6,219 nt of DNA from Firmicutes bacterium UBA5227 (GCA_002409285.1 DHUT01000036.1:1-6219); one strand, 5' to 3'; counted from the stretch's first letter, positions 1 to 6,166 are shown. Notes: generated by a model not told the origin, from the letters alone. Numbers and translations: made by a program.

Positions 1-17
1 AAGGTGGATTTATAAAA

Positions 18-992
18 ATGAAAGAAATTACATATGCACAGGCAGTGTGTGAAGCGTTAGATGAAGAAATGGAAAGAGACCCTAATGTTCTTACATTAGG
101 CGAAGATGTTGGCTTTATCGGAGGAAATTTCAAGACATCAGTTGGTTTGTTAGATAAATATGGAGATTTGAGGGTTAAAGACACACCTATTTCAGAGCAG
201 GGTTTTGTAGGCATGGCGGTTGGAATGGCAATAACAGGATTGAGACCTGTAGTAGAATTGATGTTTTCCGATTTCTTGTTGGTATGTGCTGATCAAGTGA
301 TAAACCAGGCAGCCAAAATAAGATATATGTCAGGCGGACAGGTTACTGTACCTATGGTTATAAGGACCCCTATAGGAGCCGGAAGATCATCTGCAGCGCA
401 GCACTCACAAAGCATGCAGGCATTGGTGGCTCATTTCCCCGGATTTAAGGTTGCAATGCCTTCAACAGCTCAGGAAGCAAAGGGCTTATTAAAAACAGCC
501 ATAAGAGATAATAATCCTGTTCTTATATTAGAACACAAAATGGAATATAATAAGAAGTTCATGGTAGACGATGTTGTTGAACCGATTCCCTTCGGTAAGG
601 CTAACATTGTCAGAAAAGGCACGGATATAACAATTGCGGCAACATCAGCTTTGGTAATGAGGGCTCAGGAAGCAGCGGAAGAATTGGAAAAGGAAGGCAT
701 TTCCATAGAGGTTATAGATTTAAGAACAATAGTACCGTTAGATAAGGATACAATAATTGACTCGGTTAAGAAAACCGGCAAATTAATAATTGCAGATGAC
801 AGTCATGATTTCTGCGGAGTTGCATCAGGTATATCTGCAGAAATAGCTGATGATGTATTTTATTATTTAGATGCACCCATCGGAAGAGTGTCAACACCGA
901 ATGTGCCGCTGCCATTCAGTCCGTCATTGGAATTTCCGATAATACCGTCAAAAGATAAGATAATTGAAAAAGTAAGGGAAATGATAAAGTAA
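18..992 (+). CDS. acoB: TPP-dependent acetoin dehydrogenase-type E1 component, beta subunit
   Basis: This is the beta subunit of the E1 component, which with E1 alpha binds thiamine diphosphate, decarboxylates or cleaves the substrate, and passes the acyl group to lipoyl-E2. The 324-residue length is normal for the family. Visible hallmarks are the GED motif at residues 28-30, TPISEQG at 56-62 with the family's catalytic Glu at E60, the AAQHSQ segment with H129, and DLRTIVPLD at 234-242 opening the C-terminal transketolase-like domain. The stretch around residues 74-107 (TGLRPVVELMF, then VC-DQ--NQAAK-RYM-GG) is closer to acetoin dehydrogenase AcoB than to pyruvate dehydrogenase PdhB as I remember them. 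An AAGGTGG ribosome site at 1-7 supports the ATG. E1 alpha must lie outside the window, probably immediately upstream. A branched-chain or other 2-oxoacid E1 is the main alternative; family assignment is firm, substrate is not. Confidence 0.9.
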   Translation: MKEITYAQAVCEALDEEMERDPNVLTLGEDVGFIGGNFKTSVGLLDKYGDLRVKDTPISEQGFVGMAVGMAITGLRPVVELMFSDFLLVCADQVINQAAKIRYMSGGQVTVPMVIRTPIGAGRSSAAQHSQSMQALVAHFPGFKVAMPSTAQEAKGLLKTAIRDNNPVLILEHKMEYNKKFMVDDVVEPIPFGKANIVRKGTDITIAATSALVMRAQEAAEELEKEGISIEVIDLRTIVPLDKDTIIDSVKKTGKLIIADDSHDFCGVASGISAEIADDVFYYLDAPIGRVSTPNVPLPFSPSLEFPIIPSKDKIIEKVREMIK

Positions 993-1004
993 AGGGGTGA
1001 AGAT

Positions 1005-2387
1005 ATGGCCGAAATAATTATAATGCCAAAATTAGGTTTTAATATGTCTGTTGGAAAACTTGTGGCATGGTACAAGGAAGAAGGAGACAAAGTAACAAAA
1101 GGAGAGCCTGTTTTTGCAGTAGAAACTGATAAAACCAACATAGATATAGAAGCAACTCAAGACGGGGTATTCAGAAAGAAATTTATTGATGAGGGAGACA
1201 GTGTAGAGGTTACGCTCCCAATAGCCATAATTTCTGAAGAAGGTGAGAATATAGACTCTCTTATTAATGATTGTTTAGCACGTTTAGGTAAAATAGCTGA
1301 AGCAACCGTAAAAGAAGAAAATTCTCAACCTGAAAAACCTGCGGCACCGCAGGTTAAAGCAGATGTGCCGGGGACAGACGGAATGATTAAAGCAACCCCG
1401 AGAGCGAGGAAAACAGCGGCTGAAAAGGGATTGGACATAACGGCGGTTAATATTGCGGGAACCGGATATAAAGGCGGTATTTGCGAAAATGATATTCTTG
1501 ATTACTTAGCAAATCACCAAGTTAAATCCACACCTTTAGCTAAAAGGTTAGCAGATGCCGAAGGTATTGATATTAAAGATGCCATAGGAACAGGCATAAA
1601 TGGCAAAGTTATTAGAAAAGATGTTGAAGCATTAATGGGCAAAACCGCTTTGGTATCCGAAAGCGATGCAGAATTAATTAACGGAAAAGAAGTAATTGAA
1701 ATAGTTGATTACACAGGTGTAAGGAAGATTATCGGTGACAGATTATCGCAAAGTTTTAATGAATCGCCTCATGTATTCTTTACTCAAAAAGTTAATTTAC
1801 AGAAATTACTTGATTTAAGAAAAGAAATAAATACTTTACAGGATAAAAAGACATCTGTTACAGATTATATAGCTAAAGCTGCTGTAAATGCATTGCAAAA
1901 ATATCCCGAAGTGAATTCAGCATTGGAAGGACAAAGAATTATTAAGTATAAGACCGTAAATATTGGTATTGCAGTAGCCGCTCCTACGGGGCTGATAGTT
2001 CCGGTAATTAAAAATGCGGAAAAAATGGATGTTGTAGAAATATCTGAGGTTTCGGGAAAGTTAATCGGAAAAGCCAGAGACGGGAAATTAACACCGAATG
2101 AATATACCGGAGGAACCTTCACTATTTCAAATTTAGGTATGTTCGGAATTGAAAACTTCACTGCAATAATAAATCCTCCCGAGGCGGCAATACTTGCAGT
2201 AAGCGCGGCAAGGGATGAAGTTGTTGTTGAAGTTGATGAGCAAGGAAATAAAGAAATGGTAATAAGACCTATGATGAATATTACTTTATCAGCAGACCAT
2301 AGGATTATAGATGGAATGTTGGCGGCACAGTTTGTTGATGAAATTAAGGAATTGTTAGAAAATCCATTAAGTATATTATTAAAATAA
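1005..2387 (+). CDS. acoC: Dihydrolipoamide acyltransferase (E2) with one lipoyl and two subunit-binding domains
   Basis: This is the core acyltransferase of the complex, moving the acyl group from its lipoyl arm to CoA. Residues 1-78 form a lipoyl domain with the lipoylation site K43 in ETDKTN. A charged and Pro/Ala-containing linker (about 80-127) leads to two tandem peripheral subunit-binding domains, about 128-168 and 174-210, each with the G[IL]DI...GTG..G pattern. After a short linker the catalytic domain (about 230-460) ends with the active-site motif DHRIIDG at 431-437, giving H432 and D436; the TISNLGMFG segment at 373-381 is also typical. All catalytic residues are present. Most single-lipoyl E2 proteins have one binding domain, so the duplication is the odd point. 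The start follows a GGGGTG ribosome site at 994-999 and lies 12 bases after the E1 beta stop, indicating co-transcription. The symbol follows operons in which acoC encodes E2; acyl specificity cannot be read from the sequence. Confidence 0.92.
   Translation: MAEIIIMPKLGFNMSVGKLVAWYKEEGDKVTKGEPVFAVETDKTNIDIEATQDGVFRKKFIDEGDSVEVTLPIAIISEEGENIDSLINDCLARLGKIAEATVKEENSQPEKPAAPQVKADVPGTDGMIKATPRARKTAAEKGLDITAVNIAGTGYKGGICENDILDYLANHQVKSTPLAKRLADAEGIDIKDAIGTGINGKVIRKDVEALMGKTALVSESDAELINGKEVIEIVDYTGVRKIIGDRLSQSFNESPHVFFTQKVNLQKLLDLRKEINTLQDKKTSVTDYIAKAAVNALQKYPEVNSALEGQRIIKYKTVNIGIAVAAPTGLIVPVIKNAEKMDVVEISEVSGKLIGKARDGKLTPNEYTGGTFTISNLGMFGIENFTAIINPPEAAILAVSAARDEVVVEVDEQGNKEMVIRPMMNITLSADHRIIDGMLAAQFVDEIKELLENPLSILLK
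1386..1508 (+). other. First peripheral subunit-binding domain of E2 (residues 128-168)
   Basis: A small three-helix domain of this family docks E3 or E1 onto the E2 core. This copy begins at KATPRARK and keeps the R135-K136 pair corresponding to the conserved Arg-Lys that contacts the partner, followed by GLDI and GTG. At the position where the family usually has Arg in 'GRV/GRI' this copy has glycine (G158, in YKGGIC), and the basic run after it is replaced by ENDI. It is therefore recognisable but diverged on its binding face. Confidence 0.75.
1524..1634 (+). other. Second peripheral subunit-binding domain of E2 (residues 174-210)
   Basis: This copy follows the first after a spacer of about five residues. 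It has KSTPLAKRLA, GIDI, GTG and NGKVIRKDVEAL, close to the family consensus, with basic residues (K180/R181 and K201) at both partner-contact positions. It looks more orthodox at its C-terminal half than the first copy, and it may be the main E3-docking site. That division of labour is inference. Confidence 0.78.
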
Positions 2388-2403
2388 GAGGAGTAATAAT
2401 GTG
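2388..2403 (+). promoter_or_regulatory. Ribosome binding site setting a GTG start for E3
   Basis: GAGGAG at 2388-2393 directly follows the E2 stop codon and lies 7 bases before GTG at 2401. The GTG is the only suitable in-frame start, because the next in-frame ATG is at residue 85, after the FAD motif and the redox cysteines. An ATG at 2399-2401 overlaps the GTG in another frame and reaches a stop after nine codons. Confidence 0.8.
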
Positions 2404-3792
2404 GCAGAAATATATGATTTCGATGTAATAGTTATCGGAGGCGGTCCGGGCGGCTATGTAGCTGCCATTAAAGCAGCACAATCAGGCAAAAAAACATGCA
2501 TAATTGAAAGGGAACACTTTGGCGGAGTTTGCCTGAACGAAGGATGCATTCCCACGAAGGCATTGCTGAGAAGTGCCGAATCCCTAAAAGCTGTTAAGGA
2601 AAGCTCAAAATTTGGTGTAACAGATATTGAAACTGCAAATGCAAAATTAGATATGAAAAAGGTTCAGAAGAGAAAGACTCAGGTGATCAGCCAATTGGTC
2701 GGAGGTGTAGAAGGGCTCTTAAGAGGAAATAAAGTAACTGCAGTTAATGGAACAGGAAGCTTTGTCGATAAAAACACAGTATCAGTCGGCGATAAGAAAT
2801 ATACAGCTGAGAATATAATAATTGCATCCGGTTCAAATGTAAAAACACTCCCTATAAAAATAAGTGAGAAAGCTAATATATTAACCAGCAAGGAAGCATT
2901 AAATTTAGATTATATTCCAAAGGATATAGCAATAATAGGCGGAGGAGTAATAGGAATTGAGTTTGCTTATTTCTTAAACAGCATTGGCACAAAGGTAACT
3001 GTAATAGAATTTTTGGACAGAATATTAACAATGGTTGATAAAGAAATAACAGATATAGTTACTAAATCGCTGATTAAAGCTGGGATAACAATTCATACAA
3101 GCAGTCAGGTAAAGGAAATAAAAGACTCTTCAATATTGTTCGAAAAGTCGGGAAAAACAGAAGAAATTTTTGTCGACAGGGTATTAATGGCAGTGGGAAG
3201 AACTGCAAATACAGAAGGACTAAACTTAGAAGCGGCAGGAGTTAAAACAACAAGAGGAGCAGTAGAAACAAATTTAAAATTAGAAACAAATGTACCAAAT
3301 ATTTATGCTATAGGAGATGTAAACGGTAAAGTAATGTTAGCGCATACAGCTTCCGCTGAAGGAATAATAGCAGTTGAAAATATTTGCGGGCATAACAAAG
3401 AAATGGACTACGGCAAGATACCGAGTGCCATATATATTCAGCCTGAAATTGCCGGTGTTGGACTAACAGAAGAACAAGCAAAAGAAAAGTATAAAAATAT
3501 TAAGGTGGGAACATTTCCTTTATTTGCAAATGGCAAAGCTAAGGTTGCCGGTGAAGAAGAAGGAATTGTAAAAGTTATCATTGATGGTAAATTAGGAGAA
3601 ATACTTGGTGTCCATATGTATTGCATACATGCGACAGATATGATTTCAGAAGTTGTCGTTGCAATGAATTCAGAAGCGACTGCAGAAGAAATGATAAGCA
3701 CAATTCATCCGCATCCCACAGTGTCTGAAGCAATACATGAAGCTTTCCATGCAGCGGCAGATAAAGCAATACATTATATGCAGGTAAAATAA
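2401..3792 (+). CDS. lpdA: Dihydrolipoyl dehydrogenase (E3)
   Basis: This flavoprotein reoxidises the dihydrolipoyl arm of E2 and reduces NAD+ to NADH. The N-terminal FAD-binding motif is GGGPGG at residues 13-18. The redox-active disulfide is C44-C49 in GGVCLNEGCIPTK. The NAD-binding motif GGGVIG is at 180-185, followed by E187. The second FAD motif IYAIGDV is at 301-307. The C-terminal dimerisation domain ends with HPHPTVSEA at 436-444, where H438 and E443 match the His-Glu pair that serves the partner subunit. At 463 residues it is full length and, unlike some E3 proteins from clostridial and other operons, it has no N-terminal lipoyl domain, so the E2 arm must supply all lipoyl groups. 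It starts with GTG 13 bases after the E2 stop. In aco operons this gene is often called acoL. Function is near certain. Confidence 0.96.
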   Translation: MAEIYDFDVIVIGGGPGGYVAAIKAAQSGKKTCIIEREHFGGVCLNEGCIPTKALLRSAESLKAVKESSKFGVTDIETANAKLDMKKVQKRKTQVISQLVGGVEGLLRGNKVTAVNGTGSFVDKNTVSVGDKKYTAENIIIASGSNVKTLPIKISEKANILTSKEALNLDYIPKDIAIIGGGVIGIEFAYFLNSIGTKVTVIEFLDRILTMVDKEITDIVTKSLIKAGITIHTSSQVKEIKDSSILFEKSGKTEEIFVDRVLMAVGRTANTEGLNLEAAGVKTTRGAVETNLKLETNVPNIYAIGDVNGKVMLAHTASAEGIIAVENICGHNKEMDYGKIPSAIYIQPEIAGVGLTEEQAKEKYKNIKVGTFPLFANGKAKVAGEEEGIVKVIIDGKLGEILGVHMYCIHATDMISEVVVAMNSEATAEEMISTIHPHPTVSEAIHEAFHAAADKAIHYMQVK

Positions 3793-3816
3793 ATTCAGAA
3801 AGAAAGGATAGAGATA

Positions 3817-4290
3817 ATGAAAAGCTTAATGGATTATCCTATAGAGCATATAGGCTTTGTTGTACCTAATTTAGAAAAAACTATGAATCATCTAACAGAA
3901 ATTTTTGGAGTAAAAAAGTTTAGTGTATATGATTTTTCGCCAACAAAAGCATGGTCAATGGGTAAATTAATTCCCGAGTATAAACTAAAAATTGCCATGG
4001 CTGTTGTAGAAAATGGGAGTACAGGTTTTGAAATAATTCAACCTATCAGTCCCGAAGGAATACACAGAGATATGGCTTATTCAGGAAAAAAGGGTATGAA
4101 TCACATAGCTTTTAAAGTAGATGATTATAATTATTGGAAAGATTTTTTTAAAGAAAAAAATGCACAATTTATTTTTGAATCTGAAACAGAAGATGAATTA
4201 AACGGATACAGAAGATGTTTTTATGTAAAAGATAATGAAGAAGGTCTTATATATGAAATAAAGGAAAAATCTTATTTCAGAAATAAATAG
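3817..4290 (+). CDS. VOC (glyoxalase/methylmalonyl-CoA epimerase-like) metalloprotein, substrate unknown
   Basis: A 157-residue cytosolic protein of the vicinal oxygen chelate fold, built from two babab-like halves. The four expected metal ligands are visible: H11 in IEHIGFVV, E72 in GFEIIQP, H96 in MNHIAFKV and E147 in IYEIKE. This H/E/H/E pattern is that of methylmalonyl-CoA epimerase and glyoxalase I, whose chemistry is proton abstraction next to a carbonyl. The PNLEKTMNHL helix and the GMNHIAF strand also resemble epimerases. No mutase or other methylmalonyl-CoA gene is nearby, so methylmalonyl-CoA is not a persuasive substrate. The gene lies 24 bases after E3, with an AAAGGA ribosome site at 3803-3808 supporting this ATG; ATG at 3829 (M5) is less well placed. 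Its base composition is noticeably more AT-rich than the E1 gene. Epimerisation or isomerisation of an alpha-hydroxycarbonyl intermediate is an inference from context. Confidence 0.8.
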   Translation: MKSLMDYPIEHIGFVVPNLEKTMNHLTEIFGVKKFSVYDFSPTKAWSMGKLIPEYKLKIAMAVVENGSTGFEIIQPISPEGIHRDMAYSGKKGMNHIAFKVDDYNYWKDFFKEKNAQFIFESETEDELNGYRRCFYVKDNEEGLIYEIKEKSYFRNK

Positions 4291-4368
4291 TATTGTAATA
4301 TTTTAAAGAATACTGTGATAGTATGTAAGTATTTTATTGTCGCGGTATTCTGACTGCAGGAGGGCATT
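4291..4368. promoter_or_regulatory. 78-base gap with nested inverted repeats; possible regulatory site or internal promoter
   Basis: This is the largest non-coding gap in the window. AATACT at 4309-4314 can pair with AGTATT at 4289-4294, AGTAT at 4320-4324, AGTATT at 4328-4333 or, as AGAATAC at 4307-4313, with GTATTCT at 4345-4351. The tightest dyad is ATACT-GTGAT-AGTAT at 4310-4324. A weak sigma-A-like promoter candidate, TTGTAA (4293-4298), 18 bases, GATAGT (4317-4322) with a preceding TG, overlaps that dyad. No GC-rich stem followed by a T run is present, so a terminator is unlikely. The gap also carries the SDR ribosome site AGGAGGG at 4358-4364. Promoter and operator roles are speculative. 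Confidence 0.35.
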
Positions 4369-5100
4369 ATGGAAGAAAAAGTAGTAATTGTTACCGGCTC
4401 GGGAAAAGGTATCGGACGGGCTATAGCCGAGAGATGTGCTGAACATAGTATGCAAGTAGTTGTAGCTGATGTTGATGAAAACTTGGCTATAAATACCGCA
4501 AAAGAAATAAAAGAAAAATACAATGTAAAAACTATGGCGGCAAAAACTGATGTATCAAATGAAGAGCAGGTTTTTAAAATGGTTCAAAAAGTTATAGATA
4601 AATTTGGAGATATCTATGCATTAGTTAATAATGCGGGAATAATCCGTTTGGGAAAACCGTTTGAAGAAGTTGAAAATAAAGAATGGGACTTGATTTTTAA
4701 TATTAATTTCATGGGTGTTGTAAATTGTTGTAAGGCTGTACTTCCAATACTTAAAAAGAATAAAAGAGGAAGAATAGTCAATATGTCATCAATGTCCGCA
4801 TATACAGGCGGAATGGCAGTTACACCCGCTTATGCGGCTTCAAAGGCGGCAATTATGAGTATAACAAGGTCTATTGCCAAGCAAGTGGCACCTTTAAAAA
4901 TCACTGTAAATTCAGTAGCGCCCGGACTTATAGATACAGAGGGAGCATCTATCTGCAACTACCGGCCGGAGCAGGTGCCTTTAAATGAACTCGGAACTCC
5001 GGATAACGTTGCTGATGCGGTATATTTCTTATTAAGCGAAGGAGCAAGACATATAACAGGAACTACAATTGATGTTAACGGCGGAATATACATGAAATAA
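4369..5100 (+). CDS. Classical short-chain dehydrogenase/reductase, possibly acting on acetoin/butanediol or a related hydroxyketone
   Basis: A 243-residue cytosolic NAD(P)-dependent oxidoreductase of the FabG/BudC type. The cofactor motif TGSGKGIG is at residues 9-16. D34 at the end of the second beta strand (VVADVD) favours NAD(H) over NADP(H). NNAG is at 87-90. The catalytic tetrad is complete: N113 (NINF), S141 (NMSSMS), Y155 and K159 (YAASK). The C-terminal APGLIDT and TIDVNGG segments are typical. The start ATG is 4-5 bases after a strong AGGAGGG site. Beside an acetoin-type dehydrogenase complex, a meso-2,3-butanediol dehydrogenase or diacetyl/acetoin reductase is the most economical role. 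FabG or a sugar/polyol dehydrogenase cannot be excluded, since SDR substrate loops (here about 188-206) are not predictive by eye. Enzyme class is firm and substrate is open. Confidence 0.9.
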   Translation: MEEKVVIVTGSGKGIGRAIAERCAEHSMQVVVADVDENLAINTAKEIKEKYNVKTMAAKTDVSNEEQVFKMVQKVIDKFGDIYALVNNAGIIRLGKPFEEVENKEWDLIFNINFMGVVNCCKAVLPILKKNKRGRIVNMSSMSAYTGGMAVTPAYAASKAAIMSITRSIAKQVAPLKITVNSVAPGLIDTEGASICNYRPEQVPLNELGTPDNVADAVYFLLSEGARHITGTTIDVNGGIYMK

Positions 5101-5105
5101 AAATT

Positions 5106-5120
5106 ATACCAAGGAGGTAT
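5106..5120. repeat. Perfect 5-5-5 inverted repeat around the MDR ribosome site
   Basis: ATACC-AAGGA-GGTAT is a perfect inverted repeat whose loop and right arm contain the AAGGAGG ribosome site (5111-5117) of the downstream dehydrogenase; the ATG at 5126 is 8 bases beyond that site. It shares the ATAC-N7-GTAT pattern with the dyad at 4310-4324. It could form a short, weak RNA hairpin that partly hides the ribosome site, or be a protein-binding dyad, or be coincidental. Confidence 0.35.
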
Positions 5121-5125
5121 TTAAA

Positions 5126-6166
5126 ATGAAATATGCAGCTTTAATCGATAATGAAAAATTTGAAATCCGAGAGGGAGAACTTAGGGTAAAACGTAATCCC
5201 ATCATCAAAGTCACCCATGTTGGTGTTTGCGGAACTGATTTAGGTCAATGGAAGGAAGGCTCACATCATAAGGATTTGGTTATTGGACATGAATATTCGG
5301 GAATTATTGTTGAGCCGGGAACAACAGGTCTTTTTAAAGAAGGTGACAGAGTAGCCGGGTATACTCAAAATGTTTTCAATGAACCCTGTGGTCATTGCGA
5401 AAATTGTTTAAATGAAGATTTTGACAATTGCACTAACAGAAAGGTCTATACCTGGAAAGGAGGTGATTATACACATCCCGGAGCTTATAGTCAGTATACT
5501 ACATGGTTCCCAAAGAGTATTTATAAATTGCCGGATGGAATAGAATTAGATGAGGCAGCTTTAATTGAACCATTTACAGTAGGACTTCATGCAGTCTTAT
5601 TAACAGAAATGAAACCTGATGATAAAGTATTGGTATTAGGAGGCGGAATAATAGGATTAGCGATTTCAGAATGGCTAAAGGTATATGGTGCATCAGAAAT
5701 AACAGTTACTGAAATGAATAAAGAAAAAATAGAATTAATTAAAAGTTTCGGTATTGTTGATCATGTAGTTGCATCTGATGCGAAAGATATTGATGAACAA
5801 TTACAAACAATTTCACAAGGAGGATATGATATTGTTTTCGATTGTACGGGTATAGCATCAGCTATTGATACAGGAATAAAAGCACTAAAGCAGGAATTCA
5901 AAAAAAAGTTCACTGCTGTAGGATTGCCACATGCTCCGGTAAGTATCAATTATGAAAGAATTGTTCTTAAAGAAGTAATTTTAAGGGGGAGCAAGGGACA
6001 TCAGTTCCATGAATTCAGAACAGTTGCCAGAATGGTTGCTGATAAGAAGTTAGATGTAAAAAAATATATTACAACCAGGATAAAGTTATCGGAGGTTCAA
6101 GCTGGGTTTGAGGGATTAAAGGCAAGAAGAGGGGCAGATGTTAAGGCAGTAATTGAGATAGATTAA
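5126..6166 (+). CDS. Zinc-dependent medium-chain alcohol/polyol dehydrogenase
   Basis: A 346-residue NAD(P)-dependent dehydrogenase of the sorbitol/threonine/butanediol dehydrogenase group. The N-terminal GroES-like domain has the catalytic zinc ligands C35 (GVCGTD), H55-E56 (GHEYSG) and E148 (LIEPF). The structural-zinc lobe is complete, with C88, C91, C94 and C102. The Rossmann domain has GGGIIG at 172-177, and E196 at the end of its second strand suggests NAD(H). A strong AAGGAGG site at 5111-5117 fixes the start, 25 bases after the SDR stop. In an acetoin-type operon it may be an (R,R)-butanediol dehydrogenase, but Bacillus BdhA as I remember it lacks the four structural-zinc cysteines, so a polyol or sugar-alcohol dehydrogenase is equally plausible. 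The N-terminal strand region is short, placing the first zinc Cys at residue 35. The coding sequence contains an unusually long match to the SD consensus at 5455-5467. Confidence 0.88.
   Translation: MKYAALIDNEKFEIREGELRVKRNPIIKVTHVGVCGTDLGQWKEGSHHKDLVIGHEYSGIIVEPGTTGLFKEGDRVAGYTQNVFNEPCGHCENCLNEDFDNCTNRKVYTWKGGDYTHPGAYSQYTTWFPKSIYKLPDGIELDEAALIEPFTVGLHAVLLTEMKPDDKVLVLGGGIIGLAISEWLKVYGASEITVTEMNKEKIELIKSFGIVDHVVASDAKDIDEQLQTISQGGYDIVFDCTGIASAIDTGIKALKQEFKKKFTAVGLPHAPVSINYERIVLKEVILRGSKGHQFHEFRTVARMVADKKLDVKKYITTRIKLSEVQAGFEGLKARRGADVKAVIEID

Noticed and set aside
1..17. Operon promoter at the left edge
   Set aside because: Only a ribosome site fits in these bases; the operon presumably begins upstream with E1 alpha or earlier.
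863..1141. Reverse-strand open frame of 92 codons across the E1 beta/E2 junction
   Set aside because: It is antisense to two well-supported genes and their ribosome site, lacks its own ribosome site and resembles no protein I know. The other reverse frames at 1865-2161, 2679-2891, 3438-3701, 3578-3769, 4272-4523 and 5761-5949 are rejected on the same grounds.
1533..1549. Near-palindrome around CCTTTAGCTAAAAGG in the E2 gene
   Set aside because: It lies within the second subunit-binding domain and is explained by the T-P-L-A-K-R codons; no T run or gene boundary follows.
3793..3816. Possible terminator between E3 and the VOC gene
   Set aside because: The 24 bases contain no stem-loop or T run, only a modest AAAGGA ribosome site, so read-through is expected.
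5817..5855. AAGGAGG at 5817-5823 followed by an ATG at 5826 inside the MDR gene
   Set aside because: The spacing is only two bases and the out-of-frame reading stops within about ten codons; the site simply encodes the G-G-Y segment.
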